Shown: positions 1-5,370 of the stretch, piece after piece
Position numbering within the stretch: the stretch's first letter is position 1
Layout: each line of letters starts with the position of its first letter
Notes under the pieces: generated by a model
The model's input: the letters and a program-made list of their open reading frames with translations, nothing else
The model's database searches: none
What the model was told of the DNA's origin: nothing
Source: CAYVLI01 sp964452105 [NCBI: uncultured Nitrospinota bacterium]
GTDB taxonomy: Bacteria; JAUXIQ01
Assembly: GCA_964452105.1 (NCBI GenBank)
Contig: CAYVLI010000167.1
Location: 1-6,214, forward strand
Reading direction: 5' to 3'
Length of the DNA stretch: 6,214 nt
Position numbers and translations under genes: made by a program

Positions 1-2
1 TG

Positions 3-539
3 CACAGTATGATGCAATTGATGTCTTATGATTACCATACTTATACTCACAGCGTTAACGTATGTACCTTTTCTGTCGCTCTTGCCAGGTTTACGGGAGA
101 AAAAAACAAGACGGTCCTGAGAAATATAGGTTTGGGCGCTTTGCTGCATGACGTAGGCAAAAGCAGGATACCCGAGGATATACTTAACAAGCGAGGCCCT
201 CTCAACGAGGAAGAGATGGCCCTAATTAAGAAACACCCCATCTACGGGCTGGAAATAGTTGAAAATATCATGTCCCATTCAGGCGTCATAGCATTGATCG
301 TGGTCCAGCATCATGAGAAATGCGATGGCAGCGGGTATCCCTACGGGAAAGAAGAGGGAAGAATTCATACTTACTCCAGGATGGCCTGTGTGGTGGATGT
401 CTTCGATGCTCTAACCACCAGGAGGCCATACAAGGATGCTCTGAGCACCTTCCCCGCATTCAGTCTGATGAAGGATGAAATGTATAGCCAATTGGATCTC
501 TTCTTCTTCAATAAGTTCGTGCAATTGCTCAGAAAGTAA
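3..539 (+). CDS. HD-GYP domain protein, probable cyclic-di-GMP phosphodiesterase (5' end cut by window)
   Basis: The frame is open to the left edge, so this is the C-terminal part of a longer protein; the ATG codons at 9 and 12 are probably internal. Numbering from the ATG at 9, it reads as a nearly whole HD-GYP domain: a first helix with H10/H14, the metal-binding LLHDVGK (H47, D48), HPIYG with H76, the HHE triplet at 101-103, and DGSGYP at 106-111 containing the GYP signature. The VVDVFDALTTRRPYKDAL block (about 128-145) is also typical. Such proteins hydrolyse the second messenger c-di-GMP in the cytoplasm, often under control of an N-terminal sensor or receiver domain, which would lie outside this window. 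All metal ligands visible here look intact, so an active enzyme is likely. It is followed by a degenerate GGDEF protein, which fits a local c-di-GMP or general signalling role. Confidence 0.9.
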   Translation, partial: HSMMQLMSYDYHTYTHSVNVCTFSVALARFTGEKNKTVLRNIGLGALLHDVGKSRIPEDILNKRGPLNEEEMALIKKHPIYGLEIVENIMSHSGVIALIVVQHHEKCDGSGYPYGKEEGRIHTYSRMACVVDVFDALTTRRPYKDALSTFPAFSLMKDEMYSQLDLFFFNKFVQLLRK

Positions 540-603
540 GTTGCAACTTTCGCTTCTTACGGTTTCATGATTTTTGGGGGCTGCTATCCTCGAGGGGGAA
601 TAA

Positions 604-1131
604 ATGATTGCCAGAGACTACAAGATCGTTAAAGCCGGGGGTAGAAGGTTGTCTGTATTGAATCCTTTCTCATCGATGAGAAGGCACAGTACTAAAAACA
701 TCCTTACCTCCGAAATAAACAGGGCACATCGCTTCAACTACGAAGTGGGAGTTCTTGTGGTGGAAATTACCGGTTCTCCTAAAAAAGGTATCCATAAACT
801 GTTGCCCGGTGTTCCCCTCTCGTTGGAAAGTTTTATACCCAGGCTCAGAAACTACGATTATGCTGAGAGGTCGAGCTTCCATCGTTATACTATCTTTCTC
901 CCTCAGACAGGTATCAGGGGAGCTGAGGCCGTGGTGGACAGAATGAGAGAGCTCGCTTCTAATATGGGATGGGTTGATGTCAAAATGGGCGCGGCTTTCT
1001 TCCCGGAGGATGGAGATGATGCAGAAGTCCTCCTGAAGCAGGCAAGGCTCAGGCTGAGCGAATCCAAAGAGAAGAGCAAGACTCTCGCCGAACCTGCTCT
1101 AACCGAAGAAGAGTTTAAAAAATTGATCTGA
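604..1131 (+). CDS. Degenerate GGDEF-fold protein (probably not a diguanylate cyclase)
   Basis: The 175-residue protein follows the GGDEF-domain pattern at low similarity. It has an N-terminal helix with SEINRAHRFN (36-45) and the strand VGVLVVEI (48-55). Next comes LRNYD (81-85) and the loop where GGDEF should sit, then IFLPQT (97-102), a helix at about 106-119, and a final strand/helix with GAAFFPEDGDDAEVLLKQA (129-147). In the signature loop, alignment on D85...R89...LP gives S91-F92-H93-R94-Y95 in place of G-G-D-E-F, so the catalytic and GTP-binding residues are gone. No I-site RxxD is evident. It is therefore probably a non-catalytic binding or scaffold version. The ATG at 604 has a strong Shine-Dalgarno (gaggggg, 592-598, 5-base spacing). 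It lies 64 bases after the HD-GYP gene and 22 bases before the FHA gene. The fold assignment is inference from pattern. Confidence 0.65.
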   Translation: MIARDYKIVKAGGRRLSVLNPFSSMRRHSTKNILTSEINRAHRFNYEVGVLVVEITGSPKKGIHKLLPGVPLSLESFIPRLRNYDYAERSSFHRYTIFLPQTGIRGAEAVVDRMRELASNMGWVDVKMGAAFFPEDGDDAEVLLKQARLRLSESKEKSKTLAEPALTEEEFKKLI

Positions 1132-1153
1132 CTTTTTGTGGCGGCAGTCTGTA

Positions 1154-1618
1154 ATGAGGGATTTGAAAGAGGAGGTTGTTGGTCTGGATACTTCTGAAAG
1201 AACGTTGAGAGGAGGTGGAGTGAAAGCTCGCGCATATTTCACCGGCGCCGATGCTTTTTCCAGACAGCTTCTGGAGAAATCCACGCTCGAAGTAACCGAA
1301 TTCCCCTTCCGCATCGGCAGAGAAAACAGGCGATTGGGAAAAAAGCGAGAAAACAGGTTCAGACAAAACGCCCCGAATAATGACCTTTACATAAGGGATA
1401 GCTCGCCTCATTTCGTGGCCAGGGAGCACATGCAGATAGAGTATGCCGACGACGGATACTATGTCAGGGACCGCGGAAGCTTGACCGGAACGACTGTCAA
1501 TGGTCGATTAATAGGCGGCGGTGAACTGGAAACGAAGGCCTCCCTTAACCCTGGTGATAACCAGATCGCATTGGGGGGAAATGACTCGCCCTTCCGCTTT
1601 ATCATCCGGATAGATTGA
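1154..1618 (+). CDS. FHA-domain protein
   Basis: This is a small cytoplasmic protein made almost wholly of one forkhead-associated domain, a fold that binds phosphothreonine peptides. Numbered from the upstream TTG at 1136, it shows FPFRIGRE (56-63, with G61-R62), DLYIRD (83-88), the recognition loop VAREH (94-98) and TTVNGR (119-124, with N122-G123). The domain then ends in strands containing LNPGDNQIALG. Of the five usual conserved residues (Gly, Arg, Ser, His, Asn), four are present; the Ser of SxxH is Ala95. About 20 basic residues are inserted between the GR motif and the next strand. The start is uncertain: TTG 1136 and ATG 1154 have no clear ribosome site, while GTG 1220 follows a very strong gaggaggt but with a tight spacing. 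All keep the domain. The partner kinase is not in view. It may act with the two signalling genes upstream. Confidence 0.75.
   Translation: MRDLKEEVVGLDTSERTLRGGGVKARAYFTGADAFSRQLLEKSTLEVTEFPFRIGRENRRLGKKRENRFRQNAPNNDLYIRDSSPHFVAREHMQIEYADDGYYVRDRGSLTGTTVNGRLIGGGELETKASLNPGDNQIALGGNDSPFRFIIRID
1207..1216 (+). promoter_or_regulatory. Strong Shine-Dalgarno that may set the FHA gene start at GTG 1220
   Basis: The run gagaggaggt is close to a perfect anti-16S complement and lies 3-4 bases before an in-frame GTG at 1220. If used, the FHA protein would be about 132 residues and begin at VKARAYF. The spacing is shorter than ideal, so the ATG at 1154 is kept as the listed start. Confidence 0.35.
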
Positions 1619-1682
1619 TTATCATGCGTACCAGCAGTCTCCCGCACGTTGCAATCAAACCCTTTCTTTAGCTTTCGGCCTA

Positions 1683-1711
1683 TAGATAATAAGAACCACT
1701 CTGATTATAAT
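1683..1711 (+). promoter_or_regulatory. Sigma-70-like promoter for the RiPP-like operon
   Basis: A perfect TATAAT at 1706-1711 is preceded by tagata at 1683-1688, which matches TTGACA at 4 of 6 positions, with a 17-base spacer. Transcription would begin near 1718, giving a leader of about 80 bases before the ATG at 1800. This is the only intergenic space over 70 bases in the window and it lies just before the tight six-gene run. I see no clear operator or attenuator. The short inverted element tgcc-gcg-ggca in the leader (about 1754-1764) is too weak to call. Confidence 0.55.
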
Positions 1712-1799
1712 ATGTTAAAATGGCGCAGGCGAACACGTCCGGGAGTAAGGGGTTGCCGCGGGCACGATGTCTTAAGAGAGTTGAAGAAAGAGTACCGAT

Positions 1800-2903
1800 A
1801 TGGACATATTCGATCTCAACGATTTTATATGCGTACAGATAGAGATAACCAGGCGTTGCAACATGAGTTGCCCTTACTGTTACGTTACCCCTCGCAGATA
1901 TGCCCGGCCGGAGTTAGATGCAGAAGAATTCTATGCGATTATAAGGCATATCAAGGATGAGCTGGACGGAAAGCGCGTGGTTTTTCACTTAGCCGGTGGT
2001 GAGCTTTTTGTTAAACCCGGTATAACGGGGCTGCTCAGAAAACTCTTGATGGAAAGGACGCCGCTATCCATTGTAAGCAACGGCCTCCAGGTGCCGGATG
2101 ATATTTTCACGCATCCATGTTTCAAGAAGGACTACGGCTGCTTCAATTTTCAGATAAGTATCGACGGCCTCCAGGGAGACCACGAGACGGCAAGAATAGG
2201 CTACCGGAGAGTGCTGGATAACTTCGAGAGGCTTCTGGACGGCAACGTGTGGACTATCATCAGGACGACTCTTCACCATGGGAACATTGGCGGGGTCCAG
2301 AAATTTTTCAACTTCATCAACGAGATGGGCGAGAGGTATAATAGAGATATAGAGGTTGACGTTCAGCCGGTCGCCGAGTATCCACAGGGCGGCATTGCAG
2401 GACTCGGCGACATGCTCCTTTCCATAGAAGAATACCTTAAGGTCGGCTTTGCCGTCGATGAGTTGGTCAAGATGAGCCTTCCCCGGGTGCGCAGCAGCTG
2501 GCGTTTCGTACACGATGTGGACTCCATGCTGGGGGAAAAGGAAAGTATCTCTCTCAACAGCGCCTGTTACGGCTGCGGGGGCGGCTTCGGTATAGGAATC
2601 TGCGCCAACGGTGACGTGGTTAATTGCGAAATGGATTTACCCTTCATAAATATAAGGGAAGATATAAGCAGGGAAAGTATCGGGGAAGTCATAGACATTT
2701 TAAAGGAAAAGAACCGGCCGCGGAAGAGGTGCATTCATTGTCACCTTAAGACCATCTGCGGCATGTGCCGGCTGGCCCCGATTATTCACGGATATACTCC
2801 GGGGTTCGGTTACGACGACTGCGTTCCTTTCATGGAAAAGGTGCGGAGCATACACCTGGCCCGGAGGGAAGCTGCTTCCGCACCTTCTGGAATCATAACA
2901 TGA
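1800..2903 (+). CDS. Radical SAM protein with SPASM domain, probable peptide-modifying enzyme
   Basis: The protein has 367 residues. The radical SAM cluster motif CNMSCPYC (C20, C24, C27) lies near the N-terminus, followed by AGGE (65-68) for SAM binding and VSNG (92-95) and ISIDG (119-123) strands of the partial TIM barrel. The C-terminus is a SPASM-type auxiliary cluster domain: C259/C268, a GDVVNC (271-276) in the G-x4-C pattern, CIHC (311-314), C320, C323 and a last C341. The C320-x2-C323 spacing is one shorter than the usual CX3C. SPASM enzymes of this kind cleave SAM to a 5'-deoxyadenosyl radical and modify ribosomal peptides through C-S, C-C, C-O or epimerisation chemistry. No N-terminal RRE is visible; the PqqD-like protein encoded two genes on would supply leader binding. 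The small peptide gene begins 18 bases downstream and is the likely substrate. The exact reaction cannot be read from the sequence. The ATG has only a weak purine-rich site (gaagaaagag). Confidence 0.9.
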   Translation: MDIFDLNDFICVQIEITRRCNMSCPYCYVTPRRYARPELDAEEFYAIIRHIKDELDGKRVVFHLAGGELFVKPGITGLLRKLLMERTPLSIVSNGLQVPDDIFTHPCFKKDYGCFNFQISIDGLQGDHETARIGYRRVLDNFERLLDGNVWTIIRTTLHHGNIGGVQKFFNFINEMGERYNRDIEVDVQPVAEYPQGGIAGLGDMLLSIEEYLKVGFAVDELVKMSLPRVRSSWRFVHDVDSMLGEKESISLNSACYGCGGGFGIGICANGDVVNCEMDLPFINIREDISRESIGEVIDILKEKNRPRKRCIHCHLKTICGMCRLAPIIHGYTPGFGYDDCVPFMEKVRSIHLARREAASAPSGIIT

Positions 2904-2921
2904 ACAAATCAGAGGGAACAC

Positions 2922-3194
2922 ATGAGCAAGGAGCCTGAGAAGAAAGAAGATGATAAGCACTTGAAGGATAGGCGTGAGATAATAAAGGCGCTTGCCTCTG
3001 TATCATTGCTCCCCTATGTGGCTCCTGTGGTAAAGACTTTTCTTCTCGATACAGGACTGGACCTCCCCGTACCACAGGGCCAGCGGGGCCGGGCCAGAGT
3101 CGCTGCGTTGCTCCAGGCCGGACGGCAGGCTTTCCAATCAGGCCTCAGAGGTCGAGCGCTGGTACAAGCGGCACTTAATCTGTTTTCCCCATAG
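2922..3194 (+). CDS. Putative RiPP precursor peptide, Arg-rich with two RGR motifs
   Basis: I do not recognise this 90-residue protein by name; it is called a precursor from size, composition and position. Residues 1-19 are highly charged (Lys/Glu/Asp). RREIIKALASVSLLPYVAPV (17-36) looks like a weak twin-arginine motif plus a hydrophobic stretch. As I recall, Y-V-A-P-V-V-x-T followed by hydrophobic residues recurs in small peptides next to PqqD and HprK-like genes. After D47 there is no acidic residue: residues 51-90 carry six Arg (55, 57, 59, 68, 76, 78), no Lys, no Cys and no Tyr/Trp, with Ala/Leu/Gln in an amphipathic-helix-like spacing. RGRARVAALLQA (55-66) and RGRALVQAALNL (76-87) form an imperfect repeat 21 residues apart. 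The end is NLFSP with Ser89 penultimate. The ATG has a good Shine-Dalgarno (agaggga, 2911-2917). The alternative is a small Tat-exported or membrane-associated protein. Confidence 0.7.
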   Translation: MSKEPEKKEDDKHLKDRREIIKALASVSLLPYVAPVVKTFLLDTGLDLPVPQGQRGRARVAALLQAGRQAFQSGLRGRALVQAALNLFSP

Positions 3195-3222
3195 CTCATC
3201 CTGATGTTACAGAGAGTCTATT

Positions 3223-3489
3223 ATGGGAAAGGATAAGCCCCGGAAGGGAAAAGACATCTACTTCCGAGAGATAGAGGACGAGGGGATAGTCTATCAACCT
3301 CAGGAGAATGTGGTCCACTCTCTCAACAGCACCGCACTGCTTATCTGGAAGCTCTGCGACGGTGCACACACCAGGGAGGACATGGCGGAAGAGATTAGCT
3401 CTGTGTACAAGGTAGGAAGAGAGCAGGCGTTTAGAGACATTGAATCTGTACTTGGCCGGTTGGAGGAGTTGGGCCTTCTGGAAAACTGA
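3223..3489 (+). CDS. PqqD-family RiPP recognition protein
   Basis: At 88 residues it has the family's normal size and pattern. There is a first beta-hairpin with YFREIEDEGIVYQP (13-26), then VVHSLNSTALLIWKLCDG (30-47) containing the hallmark LN.TA..IW..DG. A helical part follows with AEEISSVYKV (55-64) and ESVLGRLEELGLLEN at the end (74-88). PqqD-like domains are winged-helix-turn-helix-like RREs that hold the leader of a precursor peptide and deliver it to a modifying enzyme, as PqqD does for PqqA and the radical SAM protein PqqE. Here it stands directly after the putative precursor (28-base gap) and next-but-one to the radical SAM gene, which is the expected arrangement. The ATG at 3223 has a modest agagag site 6 bases upstream. 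It may also serve the kinase and methyltransferase genes downstream. Confidence 0.9.
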   Translation: MGKDKPRKGKDIYFREIEDEGIVYQPQENVVHSLNSTALLIWKLCDGAHTREDMAEEISSVYKVGREQAFRDIESVLGRLEELGLLEN

Positions 3490-3514
3490 TTTCAGCCCCC
3501 GTGGAAATTTATTG

Positions 3515-4396
3515 GTGGAAAGCCGAAGCAGGAAAATAAAAGGAGAAAATTATACTGAGGAGCGCTATCTGATTTCAAATGTGCCCGTCCGCATAAAATC
3601 AGCCTCCCGAACCACCCTCAAGAGAATTCACTACCTTTTCGAACATTTCAATCAGAATCCCGAGCCCAGTGAACCGTGGATAGACTACCGCATAGACTTC
3701 AAACCCTCCAATCGCAAGCCCTTAATTTTATGGAAAGAGGTTGAGAACAGACCCCTCTTCAGAACGGACGACGAATCGGAGATGGCGGCGTTCCTGGAGA
3801 AATCCATAGCCTATTCGGTTCTGGCAGTGCTGAACGATCATCTGCTGGTGCATGCAGGAGCGGTGCAATACAGGGGAGAGGGGATGATTCTTCCGGCGCG
3901 TTCGGGAAGGGGTAAAAGCCTCATGGTCTTGGGTCTCGTCGTCGCCGGTCACAAATTACTATCTGACGACACGGCACTGATAAAAGCGGAGCAGCGCACC
4001 GTCTATCCCCATGCGACAAGCCTCTGCTTCAAGGAAGACTCGAAACCCTTGCTCAGAAACTACAAATTCCGTCCGGCAAGGAGAAGGTCTTTCGTTTATA
4101 AAGGCAAGGTCATATACTACCTTAATCCTCTGGATATCTCCCGGGATTGCATAGGAGCGCCGTGCAATGTTAAATACATAATCTTTCCGGATTATGAGCC
4201 AGGCTGTAAAACCACGCTTGAGGAGATATCCAGAGGGGAGACGACTTTCAGGCTGGTGCAGAACTCTTTCAACTTCGGCGCTCGGGGCAAAGACAGCCTG
4301 GATCATCTGGTCGATCTGGTAGAGAAGGCTTGCTGTTACGAACTGCGCCTGAGCGACCTCAAGGAAGGAGTGAGGGCGATACAAGACCTGAACTGA
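3515..4396 (+). CDS. HPr kinase-like (HprK-related) ATP-binding protein
   Basis: From GTG 3515 the protein has 293 residues. The N-terminal 110 residues are a variable region with YLISNVPVRI (18-27). The core is HAGAV (113-117), a P-loop ILPARSGRGKS (125-135, K134, S135), then LVVAGHKLLSDDTALI (141-156), the SDD being the usual HprK motif. Relatives phosphorylate HPr, but stand-alone versions beside PqqD genes are found in peptide clusters; PadeK of the paeninodin pathway phosphorylates the peptide's C-terminal Ser. A similar role here is inference; Ser73 and penultimate Ser89 of the neighbouring peptide are possible acceptors. The first P-loop Gly is Ala128, a mild deviation. No second C-terminal HPrK catalytic motif is obvious. 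The frame is open upstream to a TTG at 3440 inside the PqqD gene; GTG 3515 (or TTG 3512) with gtgga upstream is preferred because similarity starts after it. The gap to the PqqD gene is then 25 bases. Confidence 0.82.
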   Translation: MESRSRKIKGENYTEERYLISNVPVRIKSASRTTLKRIHYLFEHFNQNPEPSEPWIDYRIDFKPSNRKPLILWKEVENRPLFRTDDESEMAAFLEKSIAYSVLAVLNDHLLVHAGAVQYRGEGMILPARSGRGKSLMVLGLVVAGHKLLSDDTALIKAEQRTVYPHATSLCFKEDSKPLLRNYKFRPARRRSFVYKGKVIYYLNPLDISRDCIGAPCNVKYIIFPDYEPGCKTTLEEISRGETTFRLVQNSFNFGARGKDSLDHLVDLVEKACCYELRLSDLKEGVRAIQDLN

Positions 4397-4403
4397 TCTC
4401 TTC

Positions 4404-4410
4404 GGGAGGA
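4404..4410 (+). promoter_or_regulatory. Shine-Dalgarno deciding the TTG start of the methyltransferase
   Basis: The sequence gggagga ends 5 bases before the TTG at 4416. The alternative ATG at 4440 has no such site, and starting there would drop the SYSHYP segment that aligns with the PRMT N-terminal motif. The TTG start is therefore preferred. Confidence 0.6.
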
Positions 4411-4415
4411 GTGTC

Positions 4416-5369
4416 TTGTTCAGCTATTCACACTACCCCATGCTCAAGTGCCGGGTGCGCATGAGAGCATATCGTAAAGCCATCCATGCTGTAGTGAAGG
4501 ATGGAGACGTAGTCGCAGACCTGGGCACGGGAACGGGTATTCTATCCTACTGGGCGGTGGAAGCGGGGGCGAAAAAGGTTTACGCGGTCGATCAAAACAG
4601 CGTAATCGACAGCGCCCGGGAGATAGCACGGCTTAACGGAATGGAGGACAGGATAGTATTTTTACGTGGTGATTCCCGGGAGATTGAGCTGCCACGGAAG
4701 GCGGACGTGCTGGTCTCCGAGTTGCTCGCCAGTTTCGGCATCGAGGACGGCGTCGTCGAGGTGGTGGCCGACGCCAGAGAGAGATGGCTCAAGAAGAATC
4801 ACCGCATGATCCCCAGGGGATTTTCCCTGTATGCGGCCCCGGTGGAATCAACCCCGGCCTTCGACAAGATATCTTTCTGGGACAACGTTTCGGGCTACCG
4901 CTACGCGCCGATTAAGGCCTGCATGGTGAACTCGGTATGGGTAGAACAGTTCAAAAGGCAGGAACTACTGGCAAAGCCGGTGAAGATAAAAGAGGTGGAT
5001 CTCTCCCTGGAGAATGAGACTCATCTGAACAGGACGATCGCTTTTACCGCTTCCCGAAAAGGATTGTTGCACGGGTTCTGCGGCTTCTTCCGGGCCAGAT
5101 TGGCTGATGGCGTTTCTTTTTCAACTTCACCCACAGCATCCGCAACGCACTGGAATCAGATGTTTTTCCCCACCCCGGAGCAGTTGCGATTGGCTGTAGG
5201 GGATAAGATTATTTTCCGCATCTCCACCTCCAGGGCTGCGGGCAGGATACATTTTAACTGGATGGCGGAAGTGTGTCGCGGCAAGCGTCATATAGAGTTA
5301 CCCGGAAGCTCCACCTTGCTGGGGCTGCTCGATTCGTTGAAGGACTTGCAGAAGCTGTCAAACAGATGA
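4416..5369 (+). CDS. PRMT-type SAM-dependent methyltransferase, probable arginine methyltransferase
   Basis: The protein has 317 residues. FSYSHYPMLKCRVRMRAYRKAI (2-23) matches the PRMT entry helix pattern (Y..H..ML.D..R..AY..AI), with the usual Asp replaced by Cys12. Motif I is DLGTGTG (35-41), and post-I ends in YAVDQN with D59 where PRMTs usually carry Glu. Next come NGMEDRIVFLRGD (74-86) and LPRKADVLVSELLASFGIE (92-110), which holds the two Glu of the double-E loop, E102 and E110. A beta-barrel-like second half contains ATHWNQMFFP (243-252), the Thr-His-Trp loop diagnostic of PRMTs. Such enzymes transfer methyl groups from SAM to the guanidinium of Arg, favouring RG/RGR stretches. The putative precursor encoded 1.2 kb upstream has exactly such stretches, making it the obvious candidate substrate. 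The TTG start is supported by a strong ribosome site. It lies 19 bases after the kinase gene. A different substrate (another protein) cannot be excluded. Confidence 0.85.
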   Translation: MFSYSHYPMLKCRVRMRAYRKAIHAVVKDGDVVADLGTGTGILSYWAVEAGAKKVYAVDQNSVIDSAREIARLNGMEDRIVFLRGDSREIELPRKADVLVSELLASFGIEDGVVEVVADARERWLKKNHRMIPRGFSLYAAPVESTPAFDKISFWDNVSGYRYAPIKACMVNSVWVEQFKRQELLAKPVKIKEVDLSLENETHLNRTIAFTASRKGLLHGFCGFFRARLADGVSFSTSPTASATHWNQMFFPTPEQLRLAVGDKIIFRISTSRAAGRIHFNWMAEVCRGKRHIELPGSSTLLGLLDSLKDLQKLSNR

Positions 5370-5370
5370 C

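Noticed and set aside
541-571. Possible promoter ttgcaa ... catgat between the HD-GYP and GGDEF-like genes
   Set aside because: The -10 match is only 4 of 6 and the spacer is 19 bases; it is too weak to list.
1614-1656. Inverted pair ttgatt ... aatcaa after the FHA gene as a terminator
   Set aside because: The stem is only six AT-rich pairs with a loop of about 30 bases and no T-run, so it does not resemble an intrinsic terminator.
1649-1960. 103-codon open frame across the promoter region and the start of the radical SAM gene
   Set aside because: It overlaps the radical SAM start in another frame, contains the promoter, and its product is Arg-rich low-information sequence with no domain pattern.
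2064-2513. 149-codon open frame on the minus strand inside the radical SAM gene
   Set aside because: It is antisense to a well-supported coding sequence, with no recognisable motif and no ribosome site argument.
2922-3194. Sactipeptide or lanthipeptide precursor
   Set aside because: The peptide has no Cys at all, so thioether-based classes are excluded.
3440-3514. N-terminal extension of the HprK-like protein from TTG 3440
   Set aside because: It would overlap the PqqD gene by 50 bases, encodes no family-like sequence and lacks a ribosome site; GTG 3515 fits better.
3959-4384. 141-codon open frame on the minus strand inside the HprK-like gene
   Set aside because: It is fully antisense to a gene with clear P-loop and SDD motifs and has no domain of its own.
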